A stretch of 64,000 nucleotides of DNA from Burkholderiales bacterium (GTDB taxonomy: Bacteria; Pseudomonadota; Gammaproteobacteria; Burkholderiales; SG8-41), in the NCBI GenBank assembly GCA_019634975.1, contig JAHCAI010000006.1, positions 158,270 through 222,269 on the forward strand. The letters are read 5' to 3'. Both the position numbers and the translations under genes were made by a program. Positions within the stretch are counted from its first letter, which is position 1. Each line of letters starts with the position of its first letter. Shown here one piece after another: positions 9,077-18,796 of this stretch. The notes below the pieces were generated by a model that saw only the letters and a program-made list of their open reading frames with translations, was not told where the DNA came from and searched no databases.

Positions 9077-11224
9077 ATGGATCATTTTCCCGAACATCCG
9101 GCCGGCGCCTACTCGTTCTTGAAAAGCCTCTCCGACCGCCACCTCGAGCGCGACCAGAAGCGGCTGCTGGCAACCCTGCTTGACCAGCTCGACGGCATGG
9201 TCTACCGCTGCCGCAACGACGCGCAGTGGACCATGGAGTTCGTCAGCGTCGGCTGCCTGGCGCTGACCGGCTACAGCCCTTCCGACCTGCTGCTCAACAA
9301 CCGGGTGTCCTATGACGACATCACCCATCCCGAGGACCGCGAGCGGGTGCGCGCCGAGATCCAGTCGGCGATCGCGATGCGCCGGCGCTTCGAGATCGAA
9401 TACCGCATCCTGCGCGCGGACGGCATGCAGCGCTGGGTGTTCGAGCGCGGATCGGGCATCTACCATGCGGACGGCACGCTGGAGGCACTGCAGGGCTTCG
9501 TCGACGACATCACCGAGCGCAAGGCCAACGAGCACGCCCTGCGCGACGCGGAGAACCGCTACCGCGACATCGTCGAGAATGCCGCGGAAGGCATATTCCA
9601 GACCACGATCGAGGGCCGCTACATCAAGGGCAATCCGGCGCTGGCGCGCATCTACGGCTATGACTCGCTGGCCGAACTGACTGCCGCGCTTGCCGACATC
9701 GGCAGCCAGCTCTATGTCGACGGCAGGCGCAGGGCCGAGTTCATCCGCATCATCCGCCAGTGCGGATCGGTGACCAATTTCGAATCGCAGGTCTACCGCA
9801 AGGACGGCACCGTGATCTGGATCTCGGAGAACGCGCGCGAGGTGCGCGACGTGTCCGGCAATCCGCTGTATTACGAGGGCACGGTCGAGGACATCACCGA
9901 GCGCAAGACCTACGAGCGGCGGCTTGCCCACCAGGCCACGCACGACACGCTGACCGGCCTGCCCAACCGCGCGCTGTTCGTCGACCGCCTGGGCCAGGCG
10001 CTGTCGCTGGCCGAGCGCAACGGCAGCCAGGTCGCCGTCGCCTTCCTCGACCTCGACAACTTCAAGTACATCAACGACAGCCTCGGCCACCAGACCGGCG
10101 ACGAAGTCATCTGCACGACCGCGCAGCGGCTGCAGGGCTGCCTGCGCGACAGCGACACGGTGTCGAGGCTCGGCGGCGACGAGTTCGTGCTGCTGCTGCA
10201 GGGCCTGAACGCCGACAATGGCCAGGTGACGGCCACGCTGTCGCGCATCCTGGCGGAGGTCAGCCGTCCGCTGCAGGCGGGCCAGCACGAGCTCAACATG
10301 ACCTGCAGCCTCGGCATCAGCCTTTATCCGCAGGACGGGCGCGATGTCGATACCCTGCTCAAGCATGCCGATGCCGCGATGTACCAGGCCAAGCATGTCG
10401 GGCGCAACAACTTCCAGTTCTTCACGGCCTCGCTCAACCAGCGCGCGCGCGACCGCCTCGACCTCGAGCACAGCCTGCGCCAGGCGGTGGAGCGGGAGGA
10501 ATTCATCCTGCACTACCAGCCCAAGATCGACCTGCGCAGCGGCGGCATCGTCGGCGCCGAATCGCTGATCCGCTGGAAGGGCCCGCGCGGGCTGGTGCCG
10601 CCGGCGCGCTTCATCCCGGTTGCCGAAGAGACCGGCAGCATCGAGGGCATCGGCGAGTGGGTGCTCGAGAGCGCCTGCCGCCAGGCGCGGCTGTGGCAGG
10701 CGCGCGGGCTGAATCCCTTCACCGTCGCCGTCAACTTCTCGCCGCGGCAGTTCTCCAACAGCCGCCTGCCGCAGCGGGTGGAATCGATACTGCAGCGCAC
10801 GGGCGTCGATCCGCGGATGATCGAGATCGAGATCACCGAGAGCTGCCTTGCGCAGGAGCCCGACAAGTTCATCAGCACGCTCACGGCGCTGAAGTCCATC
10901 GGATTGCAGCTGTCGATCGACGATTTCGGCACCGGCTATTCCAGCATGGCCTACCTCAAGTCCTTTCCGCTCGACCGGCTCAAGGTCGACCGCACCTTCG
11001 TCCGCGGCCTGAGCGGCAACCCGCGTGACCAGGCGATCTTCAGGGCCATCCTCGCGCTCGGGCACAACCTCGGCCTGCGGGTCGTGGCGGAAGGTGTGGA
11101 AACCAGCGAGCAGTACTATTTCCTGCGCGATGCCGGCTGCGACGAGGTGCAGGGCTATTTCTTCAGCATGCCGGTGCCCGCGGCGGACCTCGACCTGCTG
11201 CTCGAGGAACGGCGCTCCCGGTGA
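9077..11224 (+). CDS. PAS-PAS-GGDEF-EAL cyclic-di-GMP turnover protein
   Basis: A 715-residue cytoplasmic signalling protein with two PAS sensor domains (about 30-155 and 160-280), each ending in DDITERK or EDITERK linkers, then a GGDEF domain (about 285-450) and an EAL domain (about 460-710). The cyclase motif is intact (SRLGGDEFVLLL). The EAL motif is GAESLIRW, an ESL variant that keeps the metal-binding Glu. Other phosphodiesterase residues look complete: NFSPRQFS, EIEITES, IDDFGTGYSS, KVDRTF, AEGVET. It could therefore both make and degrade c-di-GMP. ATG at 9077 begins the region that resembles the family; no transmembrane segment is visible. Confidence 0.93.
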   Translation: MDHFPEHPAGAYSFLKSLSDRHLERDQKRLLATLLDQLDGMVYRCRNDAQWTMEFVSVGCLALTGYSPSDLLLNNRVSYDDITHPEDRERVRAEIQSAIAMRRRFEIEYRILRADGMQRWVFERGSGIYHADGTLEALQGFVDDITERKANEHALRDAENRYRDIVENAAEGIFQTTIEGRYIKGNPALARIYGYDSLAELTAALADIGSQLYVDGRRRAEFIRIIRQCGSVTNFESQVYRKDGTVIWISENAREVRDVSGNPLYYEGTVEDITERKTYERRLAHQATHDTLTGLPNRALFVDRLGQALSLAERNGSQVAVAFLDLDNFKYINDSLGHQTGDEVICTTAQRLQGCLRDSDTVSRLGGDEFVLLLQGLNADNGQVTATLSRILAEVSRPLQAGQHELNMTCSLGISLYPQDGRDVDTLLKHADAAMYQAKHVGRNNFQFFTASLNQRARDRLDLEHSLRQAVEREEFILHYQPKIDLRSGGIVGAESLIRWKGPRGLVPPARFIPVAEETGSIEGIGEWVLESACRQARLWQARGLNPFTVAVNFSPRQFSNSRLPQRVESILQRTGVDPRMIEIEITESCLAQEPDKFISTLTALKSIGLQLSIDDFGTGYSSMAYLKSFPLDRLKVDRTFVRGLSGNPRDQAIFRAILALGHNLGLRVVAEGVETSEQYYFLRDAGCDEVQGYFFSMPVPAADLDLLLEERRSR

Positions 11225-11536
11225 CGGCGGCGGCGCAGGTCGCGGCGCGCTGGCGTCCCCGGTCCTTCCCCTGGATTCATCGCGCGGGCTCGCGCGCCCC
11301 GCGCTTTTTCCACAGAGGTTTCCTGCGGCAGGGCTGTGCAGCAGGCTGGCCGTCGCATATGCCCCGTTGATCGTTCATCCTGTCCCGGTCTTGCTATCCT
11401 GTGGGCCGCAGCGACAGACAGGTTTGCTTGTCTTGTCGCAGCGGAAAATTAAAAATATCAATAAAAACAAATATTTATAAGCGTTCGCGAGCAGGGCCGC
11501 GCGGACGCTGTCCACCAGGCCCGGAGGAGAGCAGTC
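11225..11536 (+). other. Intergenic region with AT-rich element
   Basis: A 312-bp gap between two plus-strand genes. It holds AT-rich element copy B close to the downstream gene and no supported coding frame. No hairpin with T-run follows the upstream gene. Confidence 0.6.
11444..11481 (+). repeat. AT-rich interspersed element, copy B
   Basis: This is the best-preserved copy: AAATATCAATAAAAACAAAT followed by ATTTATAAG. It lies 56-93 bp before the Bug receptor start at 11537, a promoter-like position. Confidence 0.8.
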
Positions 11537-12502
11537 ATGATTGTCCGCATCGCCGTCATCGCCGTGGCACTGGCCGCCACGTTCGCCAGCACTGCCGCGC
11601 CGGCGCAGTATTTTCCGACCCGCCCCATGCGCCTGATCGTGCCGCTCGCCGCCGGCGGCGGCATGGACAGCGTCACCCGCAACATCGCCCACAGCTTCAC
11701 CGAGGCGCTGGGCCAGAACGCGGTGGTCGACAATCGTCCCGGCGCCGGCAGCCTGCTGGCGATGGAGATCCTCGCTGACGCCGCGCCCGATGGCCACACG
11801 CTGATGATGATCAGCGCCACCACCGTGATCTACCCGCTGCTCTACAAATCGAAACTCGACGCGGTGCGCGACTTCCAGCCGGTGTCGCAGGCCACGGCCC
11901 AGGGCTATGCGCTGGTGGTGCATCCCTCGCTGCCCGTCAAGAACGTCGCCGAGTTCATCCAGTACGCCAAGGCCAATCCCGAGAAGCTGACCTATGCCTC
12001 CTCCGGCATCGGCAGCCCGATCCACATGACCACCGAGCTGATGCAGATCGCCACCGGCACCAGGCTCATGCACATTCCCTACAAGGGCATGGGCGCAGCC
12101 TATGCCGACCTCGTCGGCGGCCGCATCAGTTTTTCCTTTGCCACGATCATCTCCTCGCAGGCTCACGTGAAGGCGGGGCGCCTGCGCGTGCTGGCGGTGT
12201 CGATGGGCAAGCGGGCTCCCGCGCTGCCCGACGTGCCGACCATGGCGGAAGCCGGCGTGCCCGGCGTGGTGGTGGTCAACTGGTACGGCCTGATCGCGCC
12301 GAAGGCAACGCCGAAAGCGATCGTCGAGCGCGTCGCCGCCGAAACCGCGAAGGCGGTGAAAGCGCCGGCCATGCAGAAGCACCTGGTGGCCGACGGTTCG
12401 GAGGGCGTGGGCTCGACACCCGCGGAATTCGCCGCACACCTCCGCGCCGAGAGCGAGCAATGGAAAAAGGTGATCAAGCAGGGAGGCATCAAGGCGCAGT
12501 AG
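11537..12502 (+). CDS. Bug/TctC family receptor
   Basis: A 321-residue periplasmic solute receptor. The signal peptide ends around APAQ (residue 24), followed by YFPTRPMRLIVPLAAGGGMD, the Bug opening. Family motifs GAGSLLAMEILADAAPDG and HIPYKGMGAAYADLVGG are present. GGAGGAGAG precedes the ATG. The next gene, at 12653, is a second Bug receptor on the same strand 150 bp away with its own ribosome binding site; the two are diverged paralogues rather than a recent duplication. No transporter membrane gene is adjacent, and the ligand is unknown. Confidence 0.93.
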   Translation: MIVRIAVIAVALAATFASTAAPAQYFPTRPMRLIVPLAAGGGMDSVTRNIAHSFTEALGQNAVVDNRPGAGSLLAMEILADAAPDGHTLMMISATTVIYPLLYKSKLDAVRDFQPVSQATAQGYALVVHPSLPVKNVAEFIQYAKANPEKLTYASSGIGSPIHMTTELMQIATGTRLMHIPYKGMGAAYADLVGGRISFSFATIISSQAHVKAGRLRVLAVSMGKRAPALPDVPTMAEAGVPGVVVVNWYGLIAPKATPKAIVERVAAETAKAVKAPAMQKHLVADGSEGVGSTPAEFAAHLRAESEQWKKVIKQGGIKAQ

Positions 12503-12652
12503 CGACGGCGGGCAGACCGCAACGTGGAAATGATTTCCGGCATTTGGAAGTCGCGGGCCGGTTTCATCGGCGGAGGTCACAGGCCGGCACGGCTGGGCTA
12601 TGATGTTCGGGCAGCATCCATAAAAATCCATCAATGCAATAGGAGGAGAAAC

Positions 12653-13630
12653 ATGTCGAGGACCTTTTTGCGCGCGGCGATCGTGGGTGTCGCCGCACTG
12701 TCCGCAGTGGCCGCAGGCCCTGTCGCTGCACAGCAGTTCCCCAACAAGATCCTGCGCGTGGTCAATCCCAACGCGCCCGGAGGCAACAGCGACGTGCTGT
12801 TCCGGCTGCTCGCGCCCAAGATGGGCGAGGTGCTGGGACAGCAGCTGGTGATCGATTACCGTCCCGGCGCCGGCGGCAACATCGGCGCGGAAATGGTTGC
12901 GCGCGCGGCGCCCGACGGCTACACCACGCTGATCGCGGCAGCGAGCTTCCTGATCAACCCCTCGCTGCTGAAGAACATCCCCTTCGATGCCGAGAAGGAC
13001 TTCACGCCGCTCGGCATCATCGTCGACATTCCGGCCGGGCTCGCCGTGCACCCCTCGCTGCCGGTGAAAACCGTGCAGGACCTCGTTGCGCTCGCCAAGC
13101 GGCGGCCGGGCGATCTCAACTTCTCCAGTTCCGGCCAGGGCGCGCTGGGCCATCTCTCGGGCGCGCTGCTCAATGCGTCCACCGGCATCAACACCGTGCA
13201 CATTCCCTACAAGGGCGCGGGCCCGTCGATCGTCGACCTTGTCGCCGGCCAGGTGCAGTTCTCCTTCGTCAGCATCCCGGCGATCACCGGCCACCTGCAG
13301 AGCGGGCGGCTGCGCATGATCGCGCAGTGCGGCGCGAGCCGCTTCGTGTCCTTCCCCGACATTCCCACCATGGTCGAGTCGGGCGTGAAGGACTTCGTGA
13401 TCACCAGCCCCTTCAGCTACCTCGGACCCGCAGGCATCCCGCAGCCGATCGTCAACCGGCTCAGCGAAGCGCTGCGCGCTTCGCTCAACGACCCGAAAAA
13501 CAACAAGATGCTGATCGAGCGCGGCGCACTGCCGGTGGGCAACACGCCGGCCGAACACGCGGCGCAGATCAAGTCCGAAATCGCCAAGTGGAAGAAGGTG
13601 GCGGCTGCGGCGGGATTGAAGCCGCAATAG
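12653..13630 (+). CDS. Bug/TctC family receptor
   Basis: A 325-residue exported receptor with a signal peptide ending at PVAAQ (about residue 25). It continues QFPNKILRVVNPNAPGGNSD, where Asn replaces the usual Pro-Phe of the ligand loop, a hint of a different specificity. HIPYKGAGPSIVDLVAGQ and PNIGAEMVARAAPDGY-like segments confirm the family. AGGAGGAG precedes the ATG at ideal spacing, making this start better than any upstream in-frame codon. A terminator lies 75 bp downstream. Confidence 0.92.
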   Translation: MSRTFLRAAIVGVAALSAVAAGPVAAQQFPNKILRVVNPNAPGGNSDVLFRLLAPKMGEVLGQQLVIDYRPGAGGNIGAEMVARAAPDGYTTLIAAASFLINPSLLKNIPFDAEKDFTPLGIIVDIPAGLAVHPSLPVKTVQDLVALAKRRPGDLNFSSSGQGALGHLSGALLNASTGINTVHIPYKGAGPSIVDLVAGQVQFSFVSIPAITGHLQSGRLRMIAQCGASRFVSFPDIPTMVESGVKDFVITSPFSYLGPAGIPQPIVNRLSEALRASLNDPKNNKMLIERGALPVGNTPAEHAAQIKSEIAKWKKVAAAAGLKPQ

Positions 13631-13704
13631 AGTGTGGCGGGGCGAAGGGCGGGTTCCCGCCGTTCGAGCCCGCGCAGTTATCGCGATATCAACCAGCCGA
13701 TCAT

Positions 13705-13769
13705 GGCCGTTCGCCCTGGAGATTCCTCGAAGGGTGAACGGCCGTCTCGAAGGGTGAACGGCCGTTTTT
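13705..13769 (+). terminator. Rho-independent terminator with a duplicated 3' arm
   Basis: The left arm at 13705-13717 can pair (one G-T pair) with AGGGTGAACGGCC at 13731-13743 or with an identical copy at 13751-13763. Only the second copy is followed by GTTTTT. The 20-bp unit CTCGAAGGGTGAACGGCCGT is repeated head to tail at 13726-13745 and 13746-13765. Confidence 0.75.
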
Positions 13770-13908
13770 CTGCGTCATCCTGAGTCCGGCCGGAATCAGC
13801 TAGCGAAAGTTTCCGCGAGGATTGTCGAAGTCATGGCTTCCACGTAATGTCGCCCGGACAGAACGGACGCCGCCTCCCGCGCGGCCAATGACACGCCGAG
13901 ACATCCTC

Positions 13909-15447
13909 ATGCCGACGCACACGCCGGGTACCACCCGGGAGGAACATCAGCAGGCAGCCGTGCAAGCCGGCCCTGCGCGGGGCGAGGGCCTGCAGTCTGC
14001 GCCGGGGGAACCCCTGTCCACGCGACAGCTGATCGTGCTGGTGGCCGGGCCGCTGCTGACCGCGGTGCTGCTGACGCTGCCCGCGCCCGAGGGCATGACG
14101 CCGGCAGCCTGGCGGCTGGTGGCGCTGGCCTCGTGGATGGTGGTCTGGTGGATCGGCGAGGCCGTGCCGATTCCGGCCACCGCGTTGCTGCCGATTCCGC
14201 TGATGCCGCTGCTGGACATCGCGCCGGTCACGCCGGTGGCCGCCAATTACGGCCACCCGCTGATTTTCCTGTTCCTCGGCGGCTTCCTGCTGGCTGCGGC
14301 GATGCAGCGCTGGGGCCTGCACCGGCGCATCGCGCTGAACATCGTGCTGGTGGTCGGCACCGGCGCCGGCGGCCTCATCGCCGGCTTCATGGCGGCCACC
14401 GCCTTTCTGTCGATGTGGATCTCCAACACCGCTGCGACCATCATGATGTTTGCCGTGGGGTTGTCCGTCATCGAATTCGTCGCGCAGAAAACCCCCGACC
14501 GCGCGATGGTGCGCAACTTCGGTGTCGCGCTGATGCTCGGCATCGCCTACGCCGCGTCGATCGGCGGCGTGGGCACGCTGATCGGCTCGCCCCCCAACGC
14601 GCTGCTGGCGAGCTACCTGCAGACCAGCCACAACATCACCGTCGACTTCTTCACCTGGATGCGGATCGGCATGCCCGTGGTGCTGGTCATGCTGCCGGCG
14701 GCCTGGCTGCTGCTGACACGGGTCATCTTCCCCGTCCGCGCCCTGCGCATCGGCGATGCCGGCGAGGTCATTCGCAGTGAACTGGCAGCCCTCGGCCGCA
14801 TGTCCAGCGGCGAGCGCGCGGTCGCGGTAGTTTTTGTGTCTGCGGCCCTGGGCTGGATCCTGCGCGAGCCGCTGGCCGCCTGGAGCGGACTGGACATCAG
14901 CGACACCACGGTCGCGCTCGTCGCAGCACTGCTGCTCTTCGCGTGGCCGGTCTCGCGCAGGCCGGGCCGCTTCGTGCTTGACTGGGAATCGACGCGCGAC
15001 CTGCCCTGGGGCGTACTGCTGCTGTTCGGGGGCGGACTCGCGCTCGCCCATGCCTTCAAGGAAACGGGCCTCGCCGAATGGATCGGCCTGCAGGTCTCGG
15101 GCTTCGATGTCGGCACCTGGGTGCTGGTGTTCCTGGTCACCGCGGCGATTGTTTACCTGACCGAGATCACCTCCAACACGGCCTCAACGGCGACTTTCCT
15201 GCCGATACTCGGCGCGGTGGCTGTCGGCCTGGGGCTGGATCCCCGGCTGCTGGCCGTGCCGGTGGCGCTGGGTGCGTCGATGGCCTTCATGATGCCGGTC
15301 GCCACGCCGCCCAACGCGATCGTGTTTTCCTGGGAGCAGCTGCGGCTGGGCGACATGATCAGGGCCGGCTTCTGGCTCAACATAATCGCCATCGCCGTGA
15401 TCTTCGCCGTGATGCTGCTGCTCGCGCCGAGGGTGTTCGGCGTTTAG
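13909..15447 (+). CDS. SLC13/DASS family anion:sodium symporter
   Basis: An inner-membrane transporter of about 512 residues with ten or more helices. It carries both SNT signatures of the divalent-anion:sodium symporter family: WISNTAATIMM in the first half and TEITSNTASTATFLPI in the second, which form the sodium and substrate sites. GTLIGSPPNALL and PVATPPNAIVF are further family landmarks. Members import di- and tricarboxylates or sulfate. The N-terminal 40 residues before the first helix are hydrophilic. ATG at 13888 in the same frame is an equally weak alternative start, since neither has a convincing ribosome binding site. The substrate is undetermined. Confidence 0.88.
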   Translation: MPTHTPGTTREEHQQAAVQAGPARGEGLQSAPGEPLSTRQLIVLVAGPLLTAVLLTLPAPEGMTPAAWRLVALASWMVVWWIGEAVPIPATALLPIPLMPLLDIAPVTPVAANYGHPLIFLFLGGFLLAAAMQRWGLHRRIALNIVLVVGTGAGGLIAGFMAATAFLSMWISNTAATIMMFAVGLSVIEFVAQKTPDRAMVRNFGVALMLGIAYAASIGGVGTLIGSPPNALLASYLQTSHNITVDFFTWMRIGMPVVLVMLPAAWLLLTRVIFPVRALRIGDAGEVIRSELAALGRMSSGERAVAVVFVSAALGWILREPLAAWSGLDISDTTVALVAALLLFAWPVSRRPGRFVLDWESTRDLPWGVLLLFGGGLALAHAFKETGLAEWIGLQVSGFDVGTWVLVFLVTAAIVYLTEITSNTASTATFLPILGAVAVGLGLDPRLLAVPVALGASMAFMMPVATPPNAIVFSWEQLRLGDMIRAGFWLNIIAIAVIFAVMLLLAPRVFGV

Positions 15448-15670
15448 CCCCTGGGCCGCATGCCGGTCCATGATACGGTCGGATTGTTGACGCACGGGGG
15501 TACCCTCCTAGAATGGCTGCAGGTGCACCCGCCGTCCGACTCATCGCCGCGGCGTGACCTTCGGGAGCGGCCGCCCGCTCCGGGACCGTTGCTTACGTGA
15601 TTCCTCCGGCCACGCAATGGGCGCTTCACCACGGCCCGGGTGCGAGGCCATCCAGGCAAGGAGTGCCGCA

Positions 15671-17695
15671 TTGAAGACGATCACGCGCTTTCCGCACCAG
15701 TACACCGAAACCGAAGACTGCTGGATCCCGATGCCGGACGGCGTGAAGCTCGCCGCCAAGCTGTGGCTGCCGGACATCGCGCAGAAGCGCGGCGTGCCGA
15801 CGATCATCGAAGTGATTCCCTACCGCAAGCGCGACATCTATGCGCCGCGCGATGCCATGCATCACCGCTATTTCGCGGGCCACGGCTATGCCTCCATGCG
15901 CATCGACATGCGCGGATCGGGCGATTCGGACGGCATCCAGGGCGTGTTCTCGATCGGCGGCGAGGCCGACGATACCGTGGAGGCGCTGAAGTGGATCGCG
16001 CAGCAGCCCTGGAGCGACGGCCAGGTCGCCATGTTCGGCATTTCATGGGGCGGCTTCCAGGGCATACAGACCGCGAACCGCGCGCCCGAGCAGCTGAAGG
16101 CCGTGATCGCACAGTCCTTCGCGCCCGACCGCTACCGCTACAGCCAGGTTTATCGCGGCGGCTGCGTGCTGCTGCGCTCCATCCGCTGGTCGAGCCAGCT
16201 GTTCGGCTACAAATCGCGTCCGCCCGATCCGCAGCTGGTGGGCGGGAAGTGGCGCAAGATGTGGATGGCGCGCCTCGAGAACGACACGCCGCAGATCGTC
16301 ACCGCACTCCAGCACCAGGCATTCGACCGCTACTGGAGCGAGCGCGGCGTCGATTTCCGCAACATCAAGGCGCCGTTCTACGCGCTGAGCGGCTGGGCCG
16401 ACGGCTCCTATGTCGGCGCGGTGGGCGAGACCCTCGAACACCTGTCGACACCGGTGAAAGGCATCATCGGGCCCTGGGGCCACCGCTATGGCCATCTCGG
16501 CATGCCCGGGCCGGCAATCGGCCTGCTGCAGGAAGCGCTGCGCTGGTACGACCACTGGATGCGCGGCAAGGACACCGGCATCATGCGCGAGCCGAAGCTG
16601 ATCGCGTGGATGCCGCGCTCGGTCCCGGCCAAGCCGTTTTATGCCGAGTCGCCGGGCCGCTGGGTGGCCGAGGACCGCTGGCCCTCGCCAAGCATCAAGC
16701 CGCGCCGTTTCGTCCTCAATGGCGACGGCGTGCTCGCCGACAAGGGCGGGCGGGCCACCAGGCTCACCTGGAAATCACCCCAGACCCTGGGCCTCGCCTG
16801 CGGCGAACTGATGCCCTGGTTCCAGCACGGCCCCAGCCCCGAACTGCCCGGCGACCAGCGCATGGATGACGGTCAGTCGCTGTGCTTCGACAGCCCGCCG
16901 CTGAAGCAGGACCTGGAGATCCTCGGCACCACCAGCGCCGAACTCACGCTTGCCGTGGACCGGCCGACGGCTTTCGTCTGCGTGCGCCTCTGTGACGTCG
17001 CGCCCGACGGCGCCTCCACGCGCGTGACCTACGGCGTGTTCAACCTCACCCACCGCGACAGCGCCTCGCGGCCGAAGAAACTGCAGCCGGGCACCGAATA
17101 CAAAATAAGCTTCCCGCTGATCGACAGCGCATACTCGTTCGCGAAAGGGCATCGCATCCGGGTTGCCGTGTCGACGACGTACTGGCCGCTGGTCTGGCCG
17201 TCGCCGGAACCGGTCACGCTGACGCTGGTGGCCGGCAAGAGCGCGCTGTCGCTGCCGGTGCGTCCGCGCACCCGGCGCGATGACCGGCCGCCGAAGTTCA
17301 AGGCGCCGGAGTCCGCGCCGCCCTTCCCCCGGACCGTGCTGGCGCCGGGCGGGCGCAACCGGACCATACGCACCGATCTCGGCAAGGGCGAGACCGTGGT
17401 CGAGGTCACGGACAGCAGCGGACGCAACCGCTACGACGAAATCGACCTTGTCGCCGAGGCGCGCTCGACCGAGCGCTACCGCGTCATCGAGGACGACCCG
17501 CTGTCGGCCACCGCGGAAGTGACCTGGACCTGGGAATTCGAGCGCGGCGACTGGCACATCCGCACCGAGACCCGGACCCAGGTGTCCTGCACGAAGAAGG
17601 ACTTCGTGATCCGCGCAAGGCTGGAAGCCTACGAGGGCAAGAATCGCGTGTTCGAACGCGATTTCGAGGAGCGCGTGCCGCGCAACGGCAACTGA
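15671..17695 (+). CDS. CocE/NonD family alpha/beta hydrolase
   Basis: A 674-residue hydrolase of the X-Pro dipeptidyl-peptidase (S15)/cocaine esterase family. The nucleophile elbow GISWGG places Ser at residue 125; the N-terminal domain opens with the DGVKLAAKLWLP motif typical of the family, and IDMRGSGDSDG follows. The C-terminal half is the beta-rich jelly-roll domain. CocE enzymes hydrolyse esters or amides. No signal peptide is visible, so probably cytoplasmic. The start is TTG at 15671, chosen because AAGGAG lies eight bases before it and homology begins there. A Bug receptor gene follows after 22 bp and is almost certainly in the same operon. Confidence 0.9.
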   Translation: MKTITRFPHQYTETEDCWIPMPDGVKLAAKLWLPDIAQKRGVPTIIEVIPYRKRDIYAPRDAMHHRYFAGHGYASMRIDMRGSGDSDGIQGVFSIGGEADDTVEALKWIAQQPWSDGQVAMFGISWGGFQGIQTANRAPEQLKAVIAQSFAPDRYRYSQVYRGGCVLLRSIRWSSQLFGYKSRPPDPQLVGGKWRKMWMARLENDTPQIVTALQHQAFDRYWSERGVDFRNIKAPFYALSGWADGSYVGAVGETLEHLSTPVKGIIGPWGHRYGHLGMPGPAIGLLQEALRWYDHWMRGKDTGIMREPKLIAWMPRSVPAKPFYAESPGRWVAEDRWPSPSIKPRRFVLNGDGVLADKGGRATRLTWKSPQTLGLACGELMPWFQHGPSPELPGDQRMDDGQSLCFDSPPLKQDLEILGTTSAELTLAVDRPTAFVCVRLCDVAPDGASTRVTYGVFNLTHRDSASRPKKLQPGTEYKISFPLIDSAYSFAKGHRIRVAVSTTYWPLVWPSPEPVTLTLVAGKSALSLPVRPRTRRDDRPPKFKAPESAPPFPRTVLAPGGRNRTIRTDLGKGETVVEVTDSSGRNRYDEIDLVAEARSTERYRVIEDDPLSATAEVTWTWEFERGDWHIRTETRTQVSCTKKDFVIRARLEAYEGKNRVFERDFEERVPRNGN

Positions 17696-17717
17696 AACCA
17701 CGCACAGGAGAACCATC

Positions 17718-18686
17718 ATGAAGAGCCTGAAACTGCTTGTCGTGCTGCTAGCCGCCGCCGGCGCGTTCACCGGCGCGCATGCGCAGAAGTATCCCGAGCG
17801 CCCGGTCACGCTGGTGATTCCCTTCCCGCCGGGTGCCTCGACCGACGCCTTCGGCCGCCTCATCGCCCAGCGCATGGCACTCGACCTCAAGCAGCAGGTC
17901 GTGGTCGTCAACCGCGACGGCGCCGCCGGCGTCATCGGCACCAACTACGTCGCCCGCTCGGCGCCGGACGGCTACACGCTGCTGTGGGGCACCTCGTCCG
18001 GGCTCTCGATCATGCCGGCGCTGAAGCGGAAGCTGCCTTACGATCCGCAGCGCGATTTCGCGCCGATCAGCCTCGGCGCCAAGGTGTCCTGGGTGCTTGC
18101 CGTCCATCCGTCGGTGCCGGCCAGCAATGTCAAGGAACTCGTCGCGCTCGCCAAGAGACACCCGGGCAAGCTCAATTTCGCGTCCGCGGGAACCGGCGGC
18201 GCGCCGCACCTCGCCGGCGAGCTGTTCAAGGTCACGGCGGGCATCGACGTCATGCACATTCCGTACCGCGGCACGGCACTCTTTGCCGTCGATCTCGTCG
18301 CGGGACAGGTGGACTACGGCTTCGCCAGCCCGCTGACGACCCTGCCGTTCACGCGCACCGGGCGCCTGAAGGCGCTGGCCGTGACCGCGCCGAAGCGCAT
18401 CGATGTCTACCCCGACATCCCGACCATGGCCGAAGCCGGCTACCCGGGCTTTGAACTCACGCAGTGGTACGCGATGCTTGCGCCCGCCGGCACGCCGGCG
18501 AACATCATCGCGACGCTCAACGCGGCGGTGCGCAACGCCCTCACCGATGCCACCCTGATCAAGCGCCTCGCGGAAGACGGCGGCATGCCCGCGCCGACGA
18601 CGCCGGAAGGTCTAGCGCAGTTCATCCGCGAGGAGACGGCGTCGTACGCGAGGGTCGCCGAGAAGGCGGGCATCAAGTCCGAGTAA
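17718..18686 (+). CDS. Bug/TctC family receptor coupled to the CocE hydrolase gene
   Basis: A 322-residue exported receptor with a signal peptide ending GAHAQ (about residue 23), then KYPERPVTLVIPFPPGASTD, the family opening with PPGAS in the ligand loop. GVIGTNYVARSAPDGYT and HIPYRGTALFAVDLVAGQ follow. AGGAG precedes the ATG. The 22-bp spacing to the upstream hydrolase implies co-transcription and suggests that the receptor binds the hydrolase's substrate or product. Confidence 0.93.
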   Translation: MKSLKLLVVLLAAAGAFTGAHAQKYPERPVTLVIPFPPGASTDAFGRLIAQRMALDLKQQVVVVNRDGAAGVIGTNYVARSAPDGYTLLWGTSSGLSIMPALKRKLPYDPQRDFAPISLGAKVSWVLAVHPSVPASNVKELVALAKRHPGKLNFASAGTGGAPHLAGELFKVTAGIDVMHIPYRGTALFAVDLVAGQVDYGFASPLTTLPFTRTGRLKALAVTAPKRIDVYPDIPTMAEAGYPGFELTQWYAMLAPAGTPANIIATLNAAVRNALTDATLIKRLAEDGGMPAPTTPEGLAQFIREETASYARVAEKAGIKSE

Positions 18687-18796
18687 GGGCCGCCGCTGAG
18701 CAGCGGCAGACACCGGCCGGGGCGCCGCGGATTCCTGCGCCATCGGCCGGGTTGCGGGAAACTGCCGTTCTGTCCCGTTGAGGGCGGCCACCCGGG

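Noticed and set aside
11375..13627. A 750-codon minus-strand frame spanning two Bug receptor genes and the gap between them
   Set aside because: It crosses the two receptors and the AT-rich element, and reads as low-complexity antisense. Both receptors have signal peptides and ribosome binding sites on the plus strand.
18690..18710. Short hairpin GCCGCTGAGCAGCGGC after the Bug receptor gene
   Set aside because: The stem is only 6 bp and no T-run follows on either strand, so it is not called a terminator.
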